DNA of 64,000 nt from Paracoccaceae bacterium (GTDB taxonomy: Bacteria > Pseudomonadota > Alphaproteobacteria > Rhodobacterales > Rhodobacteraceae), in the NCBI GenBank assembly GCA_023383015.1, contig JAHDXW010000011.1, forward strand, positions 1 through 64,000, in the 5' to 3' direction. The translations under genes and the position numbers were made by a program. Each line of letters starts with the position of its first letter. Position 1 is the stretch's first letter. Shown here one piece after another: positions 54,196 through 62,850 of this stretch. Below the pieces are notes generated by a model. The model saw only the letters and a list, made by a program, of their open reading frames with translations. It had not been told where the DNA came from and made no database searches.

Positions 54196-55724
54196 GCCAC
54201 TGGATCGTCGCCCCGATCGTGCTGCCGGCACTTCTGGCGCCCTTCATCGTCCTGGCGCTGCGGCGCGACCTGGTGCTGCAGCGGGTGTTCTCGGTCGCCG
54301 GCACGCTGGCGCTGGGAGGGATCGCCGCGGCGCTGGTGGCGGCTGCCGCCGGCGGCGGCATCGAGGTCTATGCGCTTGGCGACTGGCCGGCGCCCTTCGG
54401 CATCGTGCTGGTGCTCGACCGGCTGTCGGCGCTGATGGTTCTGCTGACGGCGCTGCTTGCGCTCGCCGTCGTCCTTTACGCAATCGGCTCGGGCTGGGAC
54501 GCCCGGGGGCGCCATTTTCATGCCCTTTTCCAGTTCCAGTTGATGGGTGTGTGTGGCGCCTTCCTGACCGGCGACATCTTCAACCTGTTCGTCTTCTTCG
54601 AGGTGCTGCTGATCGCTTCCTACGGGCTGATGATCCACGGCGGGGGTGAGCGGCGGCTGCGGGCGGGGGTGCAGTACGTGCTGTTCAACCTCGCCGGATC
54701 GACGCTTTTTCTGTTTGCGCTCGGCACCGTCTACGCGCTGACCGGCACGCTCAACATGGCCGATCTGGCGGTGCGGGTGGCGTCGCTGCCGGCGGGCGAG
54801 GACGCGCTGATCCGCGTCGCGGCGGTGCTGCTGCTTCTGGTGTTCGCGGTCAAGGCGGCGCTGGTGCCGCTGCACTTCTGGATGCCGGGCACCTATGCGG
54901 CTGCCCCCGCCCCGGTGGCGGCGCTGTTCGCCATCCTCTCGAAGGTGGGCGCCTACGCGATCCTGCGGGTCTACACCCTGGTCTTCGGGCCCGAGGCGGT
55001 GACCGGGGCGCTGGTGGCCGACGTGCTTCTGCCGGCGGCGCTGGTGACGCTGGTCGTCGGCACCATCGGGGTAATGGGGGCACGGCAGGCAGGGATGCTG
55101 GCGGCCTTCGCGGGCGTGGCCTCGATGGGCACGCTCCTGGCCGCGATCGGGCTGTTCACCCAGCAGGCGACCGCGGCGGCGCTGTTCTACCTCGTGCACT
55201 CCACCTTCGCGACGGCGGCGCTGTTCCTGGTGGTCGACATGGTGGAATCGCGGCGACCGGAGGGCGGGCGGCTTGAGGTCGCCCCGCCGATGGCGCAGTC
55301 GGGGCTGGTTGCGGCGATGTTCTTCGCCGCGGCGATCGCGGTGGCCGGGATGCCGCCGCTGTCGGGTTTCCTCGGCAAGCTCCTGGTGCTGGACGCGGCG
55401 CGGATGTCGGCGGCGATGGTGCCGGTCTGGGCGACGGTGCTGGCCACCTCGCTGGTCGCGGTGGTGGCGTTCTCGCGCGCCGGCAGCCTGCTGTTCTGGA
55501 AGGCGCATGAGAGCGGGGCCGAGGTGCCGGACCTTCCCTCCGGCCGCGCCACGGCGCTGCCGGTGGCCGCGGCGCTGGGGCTGATCGGGGCGCTTGCCGG
55601 GCTGACGGTGCTTGCCGGGCCGGTCAGCGCCTATCTGGGCGATACGGCGGCGCAGCTTTACGCGCCGCAGGCCTACATCGAGGCGGTGCTGGCACCGGCC
55701 GCGCCGCCCGCCGCGGGGGAGTGA
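54192..55724 (+). CDS. mrpD: Mrp antiporter subunit D
   Basis: 510 residues, a NuoL/M/N-like antiporter subunit with about 14 helices. The proton-pathway segments VKAALVPLHFWMPGTYAAAP and APVAALFAILSKVGAYAILR carry the conserved Lys residues, and the Glu in FFEVLLIASYGLM is present. It forms the core of the complex with MrpA. It overlaps mrpC and is followed immediately by mrpE. Confidence 0.96.
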   Translation: MSHWIVAPIVLPALLAPFIVLALRRDLVLQRVFSVAGTLALGGIAAALVAAAAGGGIEVYALGDWPAPFGIVLVLDRLSALMVLLTALLALAVVLYAIGSGWDARGRHFHALFQFQLMGVCGAFLTGDIFNLFVFFEVLLIASYGLMIHGGGERRLRAGVQYVLFNLAGSTLFLFALGTVYALTGTLNMADLAVRVASLPAGEDALIRVAAVLLLLVFAVKAALVPLHFWMPGTYAAAPAPVAALFAILSKVGAYAILRVYTLVFGPEAVTGALVADVLLPAALVTLVVGTIGVMGARQAGMLAAFAGVASMGTLLAAIGLFTQQATAAALFYLVHSTFATAALFLVVDMVESRRPEGGRLEVAPPMAQSGLVAAMFFAAAIAVAGMPPLSGFLGKLLVLDAARMSAAMVPVWATVLATSLVAVVAFSRAGSLLFWKAHESGAEVPDLPSGRATALPVAAALGLIGALAGLTVLAGPVSAYLGDTAAQLYAPQAYIEAVLAPAAPPAAGE

Positions 55725-55725
55725 G

Positions 55726-56217
55726 ATGCTGCGCAGGATTCTGCCCCATCCGGTGCTGACCGCGACGCTGACGGTGGTCTGGCTGATGCTGCTGAACGAG
55801 GTCAGCCTGGGCGGGATCGTCTTCGGGCTGATCCTGGGGCTGGTGCTGCCGGCACTGACGGCGGCCTACTGGCCGGCGCGGCCGCGCCTGAAGAACCCGC
55901 CGATGATGGTCGAATACGCACTGGTGGTCCTGTGGGACATCGTGGTGGCCAATGTGGTGGTCGCCCGCACCATCCTGTTCAAGCGCAACGAGGCGATGCG
56001 GCCGTGCTTCGTGACCGTGCCGCTGGAGCTGCACACGCCCGAGGCGATCACGGTGCTGGCCGGCACCATCACGATGACGCCCGGCACCGTCTCGGCCGAC
56101 CTCTCGGCCGACGGCCGGTCGCTGCTTGTCCACTGCCTCGACGCACCCGACCCCAATGCCGTCCGCGCCGACATCAAGGCGCGCTACGAGCGCAGGCTGA
56201 AGGAGATTTTCGAATGA
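55726..56217 (+). CDS. mrpE: Mrp antiporter subunit E
   Basis: 163 residues: two or three N-terminal helices (TATLTVVWLMLLNEVSLGGI, VFGLILGLVLPALTAAYW, EYALVVLWDIVVANVVVART) and a soluble part with TVPLELHTPEAITVLAGTIT MTPGTVSADL split across the family signature. It stabilises the complex. ATGA overlap with mrpF. Confidence 0.95.
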   Translation: MLRRILPHPVLTATLTVVWLMLLNEVSLGGIVFGLILGLVLPALTAAYWPARPRLKNPPMMVEYALVVLWDIVVANVVVARTILFKRNEAMRPCFVTVPLELHTPEAITVLAGTITMTPGTVSADLSADGRSLLVHCLDAPDPNAVRADIKARYERRLKEIFE

Positions 56218-56483
56218 TCGGCTATGCCCTGATGTTCGCCTTCGCCTGCTTCGGCGTCGCGCTGCTGCTGAACCTCTGGCGGATCGCCGCGGGGCCCGGG
56301 GTGGCGGACCGTGTGCTGGCACTGGACACGATGGTGATCAACGCGATCGCGCTGCTGATCCTCTACGGCATCCTCGAGGGCACGTCGGTCTACTTCGAGG
56401 CCTCGATGCTGTTCGCGATGACCGGCTTCGTCTCAACCGTCGCCTATGCGCGCTTCATGCTGCGCGGCGACATCATCGAGTGA
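56214..56483 (+). CDS. mrpF: Mrp antiporter subunit F
   Basis: 89 residues with three helices. RIAAGPGVADRVLALDTMVI and NAIALLILYGILEGTSVYFE are the family signature, including the conserved Asp in ALDTM. It overlaps mrpE by 4 nt. Confidence 0.95.
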   Translation: MIGYALMFAFACFGVALLLNLWRIAAGPGVADRVLALDTMVINAIALLILYGILEGTSVYFEASMLFAMTGFVSTVAYARFMLRGDIIE

Positions 56484-56490
56484 GGCCGTG

Positions 56491-56895
56491 ATGGCGATGC
56501 TTGCGGAAGCGGCGGTGGCGGGGCTTCTGGTGGTGGCCGGCGTGTTCGGGCTGGTCGGCTCGTACGGGCTGCTGAAGCTGCCCGACCTGATGACCCGGCT
56601 GCACGCGCCGACCAAGGCAACGACGCTGGGCGTGGGCGGCGTTCTGATCGCCTCGATGATCCATTTCGCGGTGTTCGAGGGGCATCTGTCGTTCCACGAA
56701 CTGCTGATCACGCTGTTCCTGTTCCTGACCGCGCCGATCACCGCGCATTTCATCGCCAAGGCCTGGCTGCACCGCAACGCGCGTGCCGCCGACCTGCCGC
56801 CCCCCGGCGGCGCGAAGGGCTGGGCGACGTTCGAGGCCGCACCCGACGATCATCGCCGGTCCGACCCGGCTGCCCCGCCCAAGCACGAGGCCTGA
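56491..56895 (+). CDS. mrpG: Mrp antiporter subunit G
   Basis: 134 residues with three helices; GLLKLPDLMTRLHAPTKATT is diagnostic for MrpG. A hydrophilic tail of about 30 residues extends beyond the family core. It starts 7 nt after mrpF and closes the operon, converging on the DUF1523 gene. Confidence 0.95.
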   Translation: MAMLAEAAVAGLLVVAGVFGLVGSYGLLKLPDLMTRLHAPTKATTLGVGGVLIASMIHFAVFEGHLSFHELLITLFLFLTAPITAHFIAKAWLHRNARAADLPPPGGAKGWATFEAAPDDHRRSDPAAPPKHEA

Positions 56896-56899
56896 GCGC

Positions 56900-56925
56900 C
56901 GGCCGGGGCGGCCCTAGCCCGGCCG
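56900..56925. terminator. hairpin between mrpG and the DUF1523 gene
   Basis: CGGCCGGG (56900-56907) pairs with CCCGGCCG (56918-56925) around a 10-nt loop, spanning the convergent stops. A bidirectional terminator is likely, although there are no T-tracts. Confidence 0.45.
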
Positions 56926-57594
56926 CCGCGGCGGGCCGCGGAAGCTCGCGAGCCAGTCGCGCAGCCGCCCCCACACCCCCGCCGCCCGGTCGCGGGCGGC
57001 GTCGGCGCGGGCGTCGACGCGGTCGACCACTTCTCCCATGTCGTCGAGCACCGGCTTCACGGTGCGGCGGAAGAACCGGCGGACGAGCGCGCGCACCCAC
57101 AAGAGCAGGCCCGCCAGGGTGGCAAGGATGATCAGGCTCACCCACGGCAGGCGCAGCGCCTCGGGGTCGTCGACGGGACGGATCGCCACGGCATTGGGGA
57201 AGATGGTGAAGAACTCGTTGCGCCAGCCGTAGTGGGTGACGACCACCCAGCGCGGGGCGGCGGCGGTCGAGATCTGGTCGGACGCCTGGGCCTGGAGGTT
57301 GAAGCTGTTGATCTTGAAATAGGGCGGCCAGCCCCAGCCGGTATCCTCGTTGCGGTAGACCATCGGACGGCCCGAGCCGTAGAGGACGGTCTCGACGAAC
57401 TTGACGTCGCGGGTTGCGCCCTCGGCGGTGCCGACATCGGGGGTGGCCCAGAAGAAGGTGTTCTCGCCGAAGTCGATCCGCCGGGTGTCGGTGCCGACGA
57501 TGCGGACGACGTCGGTCTGCGGCAGGTTGTAGTGGAGCACCGCGAAGGCGAGGAGGGCGGCGAGCGCCCACAGGGTCCAGCGGGCATAGCGCAT
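56914..57594 (-). CDS. DUF1523 family membrane protein
   Basis: 226 residues. Residues 5-22 are a membrane helix (WTLWALAALLAFAVLHYNL), followed by a periplasmic-type domain with the DUF1523 core (DVVRIVGTDTRRIDFGENTF, VYRNEDTGWGWPPYFKIN, VVVTHYGWRNEFFTIFPN) and a second helix near residue 155 (LIILATLAGLLLWVRAL), then a charged coiled tail. Function unknown. It is the last gene of the seven-gene AAA+ operon. Confidence 0.85.
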   Translation of the reverse strand: MRYARWTLWALAALLAFAVLHYNLPQTDVVRIVGTDTRRIDFGENTFFWATPDVGTAEGATRDVKFVETVLYGSGRPMVYRNEDTGWGWPPYFKINSFNLQAQASDQISTAAAPRWVVVTHYGWRNEFFTIFPNAVAIRPVDDPEALRLPWVSLIILATLAGLLLWVRALVRRFFRRTVKPVLDDMGEVVDRVDARADAARDRAAGVWGRLRDWLASFRGPPRRPG

Positions 57595-57603
57595 CGGGCC
57601 ACC

Positions 57604-57894
57604 TCAGGCGTAGTTGACGATCCAGACGAGGAACGCGATCACCGTCAGCGGGATCACGTAGACAAGCAGCAGCAGCCGCCGGCGCACCGAGCGGTCGTAT
57701 CGGCTGAGCCCGCGGGCGATGAACTCGGCGCGGTCCTGCGGCCGGTCGGGGGGCAGCGGGCCGGGAGTGTGGCGGCTGTCCCAGCGCTTCTCCAGCCGCT
57801 CGCGGCGCAGCGAGCGGTCGTAGAGCGAGACCGAGACATAGATCACCGTCAGGACGACGAAGAGCAGCCCGGCGAGGCGGAGGAGCGCGATCAT
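57604..57894 (-). CDS. small two-helix membrane protein
   Basis: 96 residues with a helix at each end (IALLRLAGLLFVVLTVIYVS and LLLLVYVIPLTVIAFLVWIV) and a charged middle with two RYDRS/LYDRS words. I do not recognise a family. Its start overlaps the stop of the DUF6638-like gene by 4 nt and it ends 9 nt before the DUF1523 gene, so it is tightly embedded. Possibly a membrane anchor for the complex; inferred. Confidence 0.7.
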   Translation of the reverse strand: MIALLRLAGLLFVVLTVIYVSVSLYDRSLRRERLEKRWDSRHTPGPLPPDRPQDRAEFIARGLSRYDRSVRRRLLLLVYVIPLTVIAFLVWIVNYA

Positions 57895-59282
57895 CGCGGC
57901 CGAGCCCGTTCGACCGCGCCCCATGGGCCGACGGCGGCGACGGGGTCGGCGGCGGGCCGCCGCGCCCAGGGGCCGGCGGCGGTAGACGGCGGCGGCGGCG
58001 CGGGTTCGGCCATAGGCGCGTCGGCACCGAACAGCGCCGCCCGGGCGCCGGCCTTGTCGGCGAGATATTCGCGCTCGAGGAAGTCGGCCACCCACTGGCG
58101 CCGGGCATCCGACCAGCCCGCGTAGCGGCGGTAGAACAGATCCTTGTGGCAGATGAACAGCTGTCGGACGTCGGCCGGGGCAAGCTCGGCCAGGAGCATG
58201 TTGACGAGGTCGCGGTCGGCGTGGGGGCGTGCGCGCAGGGCGTGGAAATAGGCCGGATGGCGGGCGTCGATCGCCGGCCAGCGTCCGCCGCCCTCGGCCC
58301 AGCGCAGGAGTGCGGCGAGGCCCTGGAACTCCTCGGGCAGGGCCGAGCCGAGGCGGCGGGCGATGCCGCGCAGGTCGGCGCGCGTCGCCCCGGCGAGGTC
58401 GAGGCCGAGAATCTCGGCGGCGTCGACGAGGATGAAATCCATCTTCTGGCGCAGGATCGCGGCGGCATCGACGCCGCGTGCCCTGACGATCGGCTCGACG
58501 AGGTCGTTGCGCGCCAGCCAGTCGGCCAGCCGCACACGGTCGGCGAGGTCGATCACCTCGGCCACCGGCATCGGCCCCGGGGCGCGGGCGGGATCGACGC
58601 GCAGCGCCGCCGGGGCGGCGACGTCGCGGAAGATGTAGAGGCCGCCGAAATGCGACGTCCAGAAGTTCGCCTGCTCGAAGACGGCATGGCCGGGGACGAG
58701 CGGCGCGCGGGTGACGTCGCCGGTACGGGCCGCGAGCAGGATCATCTCGGCGATCAGCACCTCGTCGAGCCAGGCCTCGGGCTCGCTGCGGAAGCGCCCG
58801 ATCAGCCGGGCGAGCCTTTCGGCGTCGGCGACATGGCCGCCGATGGTGTCGGCCACGACGCTGACGCGGCGGATGTCGAACAGCCGCGCCGGGGTGGCGA
58901 GGTCGTAGACGGTGTTCTCGAGCACGCCGGCGACCGCGTCCTGCGCGGTCAGGGCGAAGAGCTGCGGCTCGTTCAGCTCGATGAACTGGCGCAGGATGCC
59001 GCGCGAGGTGGAAAACTTCGCGTTGAGCAGCGGCGCCGCCTTCTGGGCGGTGGTGAGCAGGATGAACTGGCGGTTGCAGCCGTCGGCGTTGAGGTAGAGC
59101 TCGTCGCCGAACTCGTGGCCGACCTCGGGCGAGAAGCCCGAGATGTCGATGTGGAAGTCGGGGAGCGCGGTGGTGCGCCCGGTCAGATGCTTCAGCGCGC
59201 GGTTGTAGCGCTCCACGAGGGCGGGAGAGTCGACCGGGACGAGGTTCCCGAACATCAGGCCCTTCTCGATGAGGCGTTTCAT
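57891..59282 (-). CDS. DUF6638-like protein
   Basis: 463 residues, mostly globular, no membrane segment. It starts MKRLIEKGLMFGNLVPVDSP, typical of what I know as DUF6638, and contains FHIDISGFSPEVGHEFGDEL and RQFILLTTAQKAAPLLNAKF. The last 50 residues are Pro/Ala/Trp-rich low complexity. Function unknown; in this operon it follows an AAA+ ATPase and a small membrane protein. Family assignment is from memory and moderate. Confidence 0.7.
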   Translation of the reverse strand: MKRLIEKGLMFGNLVPVDSPALVERYNRALKHLTGRTTALPDFHIDISGFSPEVGHEFGDELYLNADGCNRQFILLTTAQKAAPLLNAKFSTSRGILRQFIELNEPQLFALTAQDAVAGVLENTVYDLATPARLFDIRRVSVVADTIGGHVADAERLARLIGRFRSEPEAWLDEVLIAEMILLAARTGDVTRAPLVPGHAVFEQANFWTSHFGGLYIFRDVAAPAALRVDPARAPGPMPVAEVIDLADRVRLADWLARNDLVEPIVRARGVDAAAILRQKMDFILVDAAEILGLDLAGATRADLRGIARRLGSALPEEFQGLAALLRWAEGGGRWPAIDARHPAYFHALRARPHADRDLVNMLLAELAPADVRQLFICHKDLFYRRYAGWSDARRQWVADFLEREYLADKAGARAALFGADAPMAEPAPPPPSTAAGPWARRPAADPVAAVGPWGAVERARPR

Positions 59283-59367
59283 CGCGCGCGACCCCGCGGT
59301 TGCCGCTTCGCCTGCCGCCGGGGGCGGGCCAGCCGGCCTTCGGCGGGCGGATCGTTCCGGCGCCCCC

Positions 59368-59733
59368 TCACCCCCGCCCCTCCCGCGCGATCGCCTCGCC
59401 CCGCCGCCGCTCCACCCCCTGAGCCCGCATCAGCCAGCCAAGCGCGAGCAGGGGGCCCCAGACGAGGGCCGCCCCGGCCGAGGCGCGCAGCAGTGCGAAC
59501 GCGGTCGCTGAAGGGGCATCGGCAAGCCCTGCCGGGCGCAGCCCGCGCAGGATGCCGAAGAGGACCGCGCCGGCGATCAGCGTGACCGCCGCCGCCCCCG
59601 CAGCCGCCGCCGCGAGGCGTGATTGCGAGCGGGTGGCCCGCGGGGTCAGCGCGTGCAGCGCCGCCACCGCCAGAGCCGCGAGACCGGCGAGCGGCAGGGC
59701 GGTGTTGAGCCAGCCCACCGGCTGCCCGGTCAT
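59368..59733 (-). CDS. small three-helix membrane protein
   Basis: 121 residues with three hydrophobic segments (LNTALPLAGLAALAVAALHA, LAAAAAGAAAVTLIAGAVLF, LLRASAGAALVWGPLLALGW). Not recognised. The start overlaps the AAA+ stop by 4 nt (ATGA), implying coupled translation and perhaps membrane tethering of the ATPase. Confidence 0.65.
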   Translation of the reverse strand: MTGQPVGWLNTALPLAGLAALAVAALHALTPRATRSQSRLAAAAAGAAAVTLIAGAVLFGILRGLRPAGLADAPSATAFALLRASAGAALVWGPLLALGWLMRAQGVERRRGEAIAREGRG

Positions 59734-61667
59734 CCCTTGCCCTCCGCATACCGCCGCCGCGCCGCCTCCATCCGGCCCATCTCGCGCACCATGCCCTCGA
59801 TCGCCCGCTCGTCGGCGTTGTCGGCATAGCGGAACTCGCTGTCGGCGTAGCGGTTGATCTCCTGGATCACCATCTCGACCGTGATCGGTCGCATCAGCCC
59901 GCGGATCATGTCGCGCTTTTCCTCGTAGGGCCGGAAGAGGAAGAGGTCGGGCTTCTCCATCCATTCGTCGGGCAGTTCGAAGTCCATCGCCCGCACCTTC
60001 ACCGCGTCGGTGATGTTCTTGATCGCCCGGCCGGTGAAGCGGGGATCGGCCTCCTGGATGGCCTTCAGGTAGGCCCCCAGCCGCGCGATGGTGTCGAGCG
60101 GGCCGATTTCGGCCGCCACCCGCTCCCACACGCGCAGGAGCGCGGCCTCCTGCGGCTTGCCGTGGCGCTCGAAGCTCTCGGCGACGGCACGACGGATCTC
60201 CTGCGCCGCGAAGAGGGAGTGGTCACCCACGGGGATGGCGTGGTTCCTGCCGAGCAGGAGGGCGAGGATGTCGATGTAGTCCTCGCGGCTGATCGGCCCG
60301 TCGACGAGGAAGCGCGCCCCGGCGCGCTGGCGCAGCGCGTCGTCGACGTTTTCGGGGTAGTTGGAGAACATCCCGAAGGTGCAGTTGCCCCGCACCACCG
60401 TGCCGGCGCCGGCGAAGGCCTGCATGAAGACCGCCGTCACCTCCTGCTGGCCGGCCGAGGACTGCCGGTCACCGCGCTTGCCGGCGACCTGGTCGATGTC
60501 GTCGATGGTGCCGAAGCCGATCACCGCGGGGTCGAGGATGCCGTCGATGAAGGCCCGCGCGTTCTGGCCCGACTTGCCCTGGTAGCTGTCGATCTGGTCG
60601 ATCGAGAAGTTGGCATAGCGGAAGGGATAGCCGGCGGTGGTGCAGTAGTCGTTGAGCAGGCCGGCCATCATCTGGATCAACGTCGTCTTGCCGGTGCCCG
60701 GCGCGCCGTCACCCATGAAGGTGAAGATGAAGCCGCCGATCTCGGCGAAGGGGTTCAGGCGGCGCGAGAAGTCATAGGCCATCAGCATCTTGGCCAGCCG
60801 CAGCGACTGGTACTTGGCGATGTGGTTGCCGATCACCTCCCCGGGCTTCTTGAAGGCCATGGCGAGGGCCGGCCCGCGGCCCTTGCGTGCCGGGGAGAAG
60901 CCCTGCAGCGTCAGCCCGTCTGCCTCGACCCGCCAGGAGGCGGCGGTGAAGGGGCCGGTGCGCGGCGCCGTCTCGGCCCGCTGCGCGGCCCGCTCCATCA
61001 GCTGCTCGGCGAAGGCGGCCACGACCGGGACCAGCCGGCCGGGCGCCTCGCCCTGGGCGGCGAGGATCTGGTCGAGCTCCCACAGCGCGCCGTGCAGGGC
61101 GAGGGGGGCGTTGTCGGTCAGCACCTCCTCGAGCGCGCCGACCTCGGCGGCGGCTTCGGTCATGTGCGGGGCAAGCAGGAAGGCGGTGGCGTTGGCAAAG
61201 ACATGCAGCACGACCAGCGCCTCGGCCGCCAGCCATTCGCCGAACTCGCCGGCGCGCGCGGAAGCAAGCCGGCCCTCGAGGTTGGCGCGCTTCAGTTCGG
61301 CCAGCGGGGTCGCCGCGGCGAAGGTCTCGCCCATGGCGAGCGCGATCGCGAGAGCCCGCCGCAGCGCCTGAAGCGCAGCGGCCTCGACCGGGTCGGGGAT
61401 AGGGTCGTCGTCGGCGGCCATGATGCGCTCGACCAGGCGTACGCCTCCGGGCCGGGCGGCGGTCTGGGTGACGAGGCCGGGCGTGGTGGAGCGGAAGCGG
61501 GGCCGGCCGGGGATGCCGGGCGAGCGTTCGGGCTGGGGCACGGCGGCGGCGCGCGGCTTGCCCAGCCGCGGCGCGTGGTCGAAGCCCGCGAGCAGCGCCG
61601 CCGCAGCGGTGTAGTGGGCGCGGACCGCCTCTTCCTTCAGCTCCATCAGATTTCCCGTGACGCTCAT
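59730..61667 (-). CDS. AAA+ ATPase of an uncharacterised operon
   Basis: 645 residues. A 270-residue N-terminal helical domain precedes a single AAA+ module: Walker A FMGDGAPGTGKTTL (about 317-330), Walker B region IGFGTIDDID (about 383-392), a sensor-1-like Asn in GMFSNYPENVD, and Arg residues in ALRQRAGARF as finger candidates. The C-terminal part is helical (TGRAIKNITDAVKVRAMDFE). Walker B ends DDID rather than the usual DE, so hydrolysis may be atypical. It probably remodels the products of its neighbours; substrate unknown. Confidence 0.85.
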   Translation of the reverse strand: MSVTGNLMELKEEAVRAHYTAAAALLAGFDHAPRLGKPRAAAVPQPERSPGIPGRPRFRSTTPGLVTQTAARPGGVRLVERIMAADDDPIPDPVEAAALQALRRALAIALAMGETFAAATPLAELKRANLEGRLASARAGEFGEWLAAEALVVLHVFANATAFLLAPHMTEAAAEVGALEEVLTDNAPLALHGALWELDQILAAQGEAPGRLVPVVAAFAEQLMERAAQRAETAPRTGPFTAASWRVEADGLTLQGFSPARKGRGPALAMAFKKPGEVIGNHIAKYQSLRLAKMLMAYDFSRRLNPFAEIGGFIFTFMGDGAPGTGKTTLIQMMAGLLNDYCTTAGYPFRYANFSIDQIDSYQGKSGQNARAFIDGILDPAVIGFGTIDDIDQVAGKRGDRQSSAGQQEVTAVFMQAFAGAGTVVRGNCTFGMFSNYPENVDDALRQRAGARFLVDGPISREDYIDILALLLGRNHAIPVGDHSLFAAQEIRRAVAESFERHGKPQEAALLRVWERVAAEIGPLDTIARLGAYLKAIQEADPRFTGRAIKNITDAVKVRAMDFELPDEWMEKPDLFLFRPYEEKRDMIRGLMRPITVEMVIQEINRYADSEFRYADNADERAIEGMVREMGRMEAARRRYAEGKG

Positions 61668-61713
61668 CCTGCCCCCGCCGTTCCGCCCGATCCCTGCTCA
61701 CCAGCTATGCGCA

Positions 61714-62850
61714 CTAGCGGTGGCGCAACACCCGCCCGCCGGGGCCCACGACAAATTTCAGCACCTGCGCAAAGCCCGCCGGCCGGCGCTGGGCCAGCAC
61801 CTGAAACACCCGTTCGGGAAGGATCACCGCCCTTTCGGTGCGCGTGGCGCCGGTTTCGGGACCGCGGCCGCCGAAGGGGTCGAGCGCGAAGACCTGCCGC
61901 TCTACCCGGCCGAACAGGCCGCGGCGCTGCATCTCGCTGCGCTCGGCCTCGATCTCCTCGAAGGTCCAGACCAGTGCCCAGTCCTCGCCCTCGGCCGCCC
62001 GCGCCTCCTCGAGCACCTCGCGGATCGGCCCGGACTGGAGCGTGAAGGCGTGGCTGTACATCGGGCCGATGTGAAGCCGGCGCAGCCGCTTGGGGTGCAG
62101 GTCGGCGAAGTCCCGGTCGAACCCGTCGGCGATCGTGACAAGCTTCAGACCGGCCAGCGCCTGGGCCATCAGATGCGCCTGCGCCTGCGGCCAGCGGTGG
62201 CTGTCGAGCGGCAGGGCGGTGCGGGCGCTGTCCTCGAGGTCCATCAGGTAGATGACCGGCAGGTTGACCTGGCTGTCGTAGGCCGCCCAGTGGACGAGGT
62301 AGTGCCGCCGCCCCCCCGGTCCGTCGGCCTGCCAGAGCGCCTCGGGGTCGTTGCGCGCCCAGAACAGCCCGCCGGCCTCGAGAGCCTCGTAGTAGAGCCG
62401 CTGGGAGAGGGTGAACTGGAGCTGCACGGGAATCCGCCGCTCGCCCAAGATCTCGCGCAGCATCGCTTCCTGCAGCCCCTCGGCCGGCGGCAGGGCGTCG
62501 AGGTGGCGCCGGGCGAGTGCGGCGTCGTTGGCCATCGTCAGCAGCTCGGCGAAGACCGGGAAGCCCGATTCGTGGCGGTCGAACACCAGCCGGCCGGCGA
62601 GCGGAAGACCGTCGCGCCCGGTCATCAGGTACTTCAGCCGCAGCGCCCGGAAGCTCCGGGCGAGGGCGTCGAGATAGGCGCCGATCACCCGCAACTCGGC
62701 CCGAGACAGCCGCCGCTCGGCCCCGTGCTCGGCCGCCACCCGCGCCAGATGGCCGGTGATGCGATCGAACTTGGCAAAGTAGCGCCGCGCCACCGCCGGG
62801 TCGTAGAGCTCGGCGTGGTCGTCGGCCAGCCCGGCGGTTCGGTCGGACAC
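61714..62850 (-). CDS. hypothetical protein of the AAA+ operon
   Basis: 378 residues; I do not recognise the family. It is soluble and mixed alpha/beta, with LQFTLSQRLYYEALEAGGLF, HYLVHWAAYDSQVNLPVIYL, MDLEDSARTALPLDSHRWPQ and RRLHIGPMYSHAFTLQSGPI as striking segments. The GTG start directly follows the stop of the coiled-coil gene (TGAGTG). It precedes the AAA+ gene by 46 nt. Likely a dedicated partner of one of them. Confidence 0.7.
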   Translation of the reverse strand: MSDRTAGLADDHAELYDPAVARRYFAKFDRITGHLARVAAEHGAERRLSRAELRVIGAYLDALARSFRALRLKYLMTGRDGLPLAGRLVFDRHESGFPVFAELLTMANDAALARRHLDALPPAEGLQEAMLREILGERRIPVQLQFTLSQRLYYEALEAGGLFWARNDPEALWQADGPGGRRHYLVHWAAYDSQVNLPVIYLMDLEDSARTALPLDSHRWPQAQAHLMAQALAGLKLVTIADGFDRDFADLHPKRLRRLHIGPMYSHAFTLQSGPIREVLEEARAAEGEDWALVWTFEEIEAERSEMQRRGLFGRVERQVFALDPFGGRGPETGATRTERAVILPERVFQVLAQRRPAGFAQVLKFVVGPGGRVLRHR

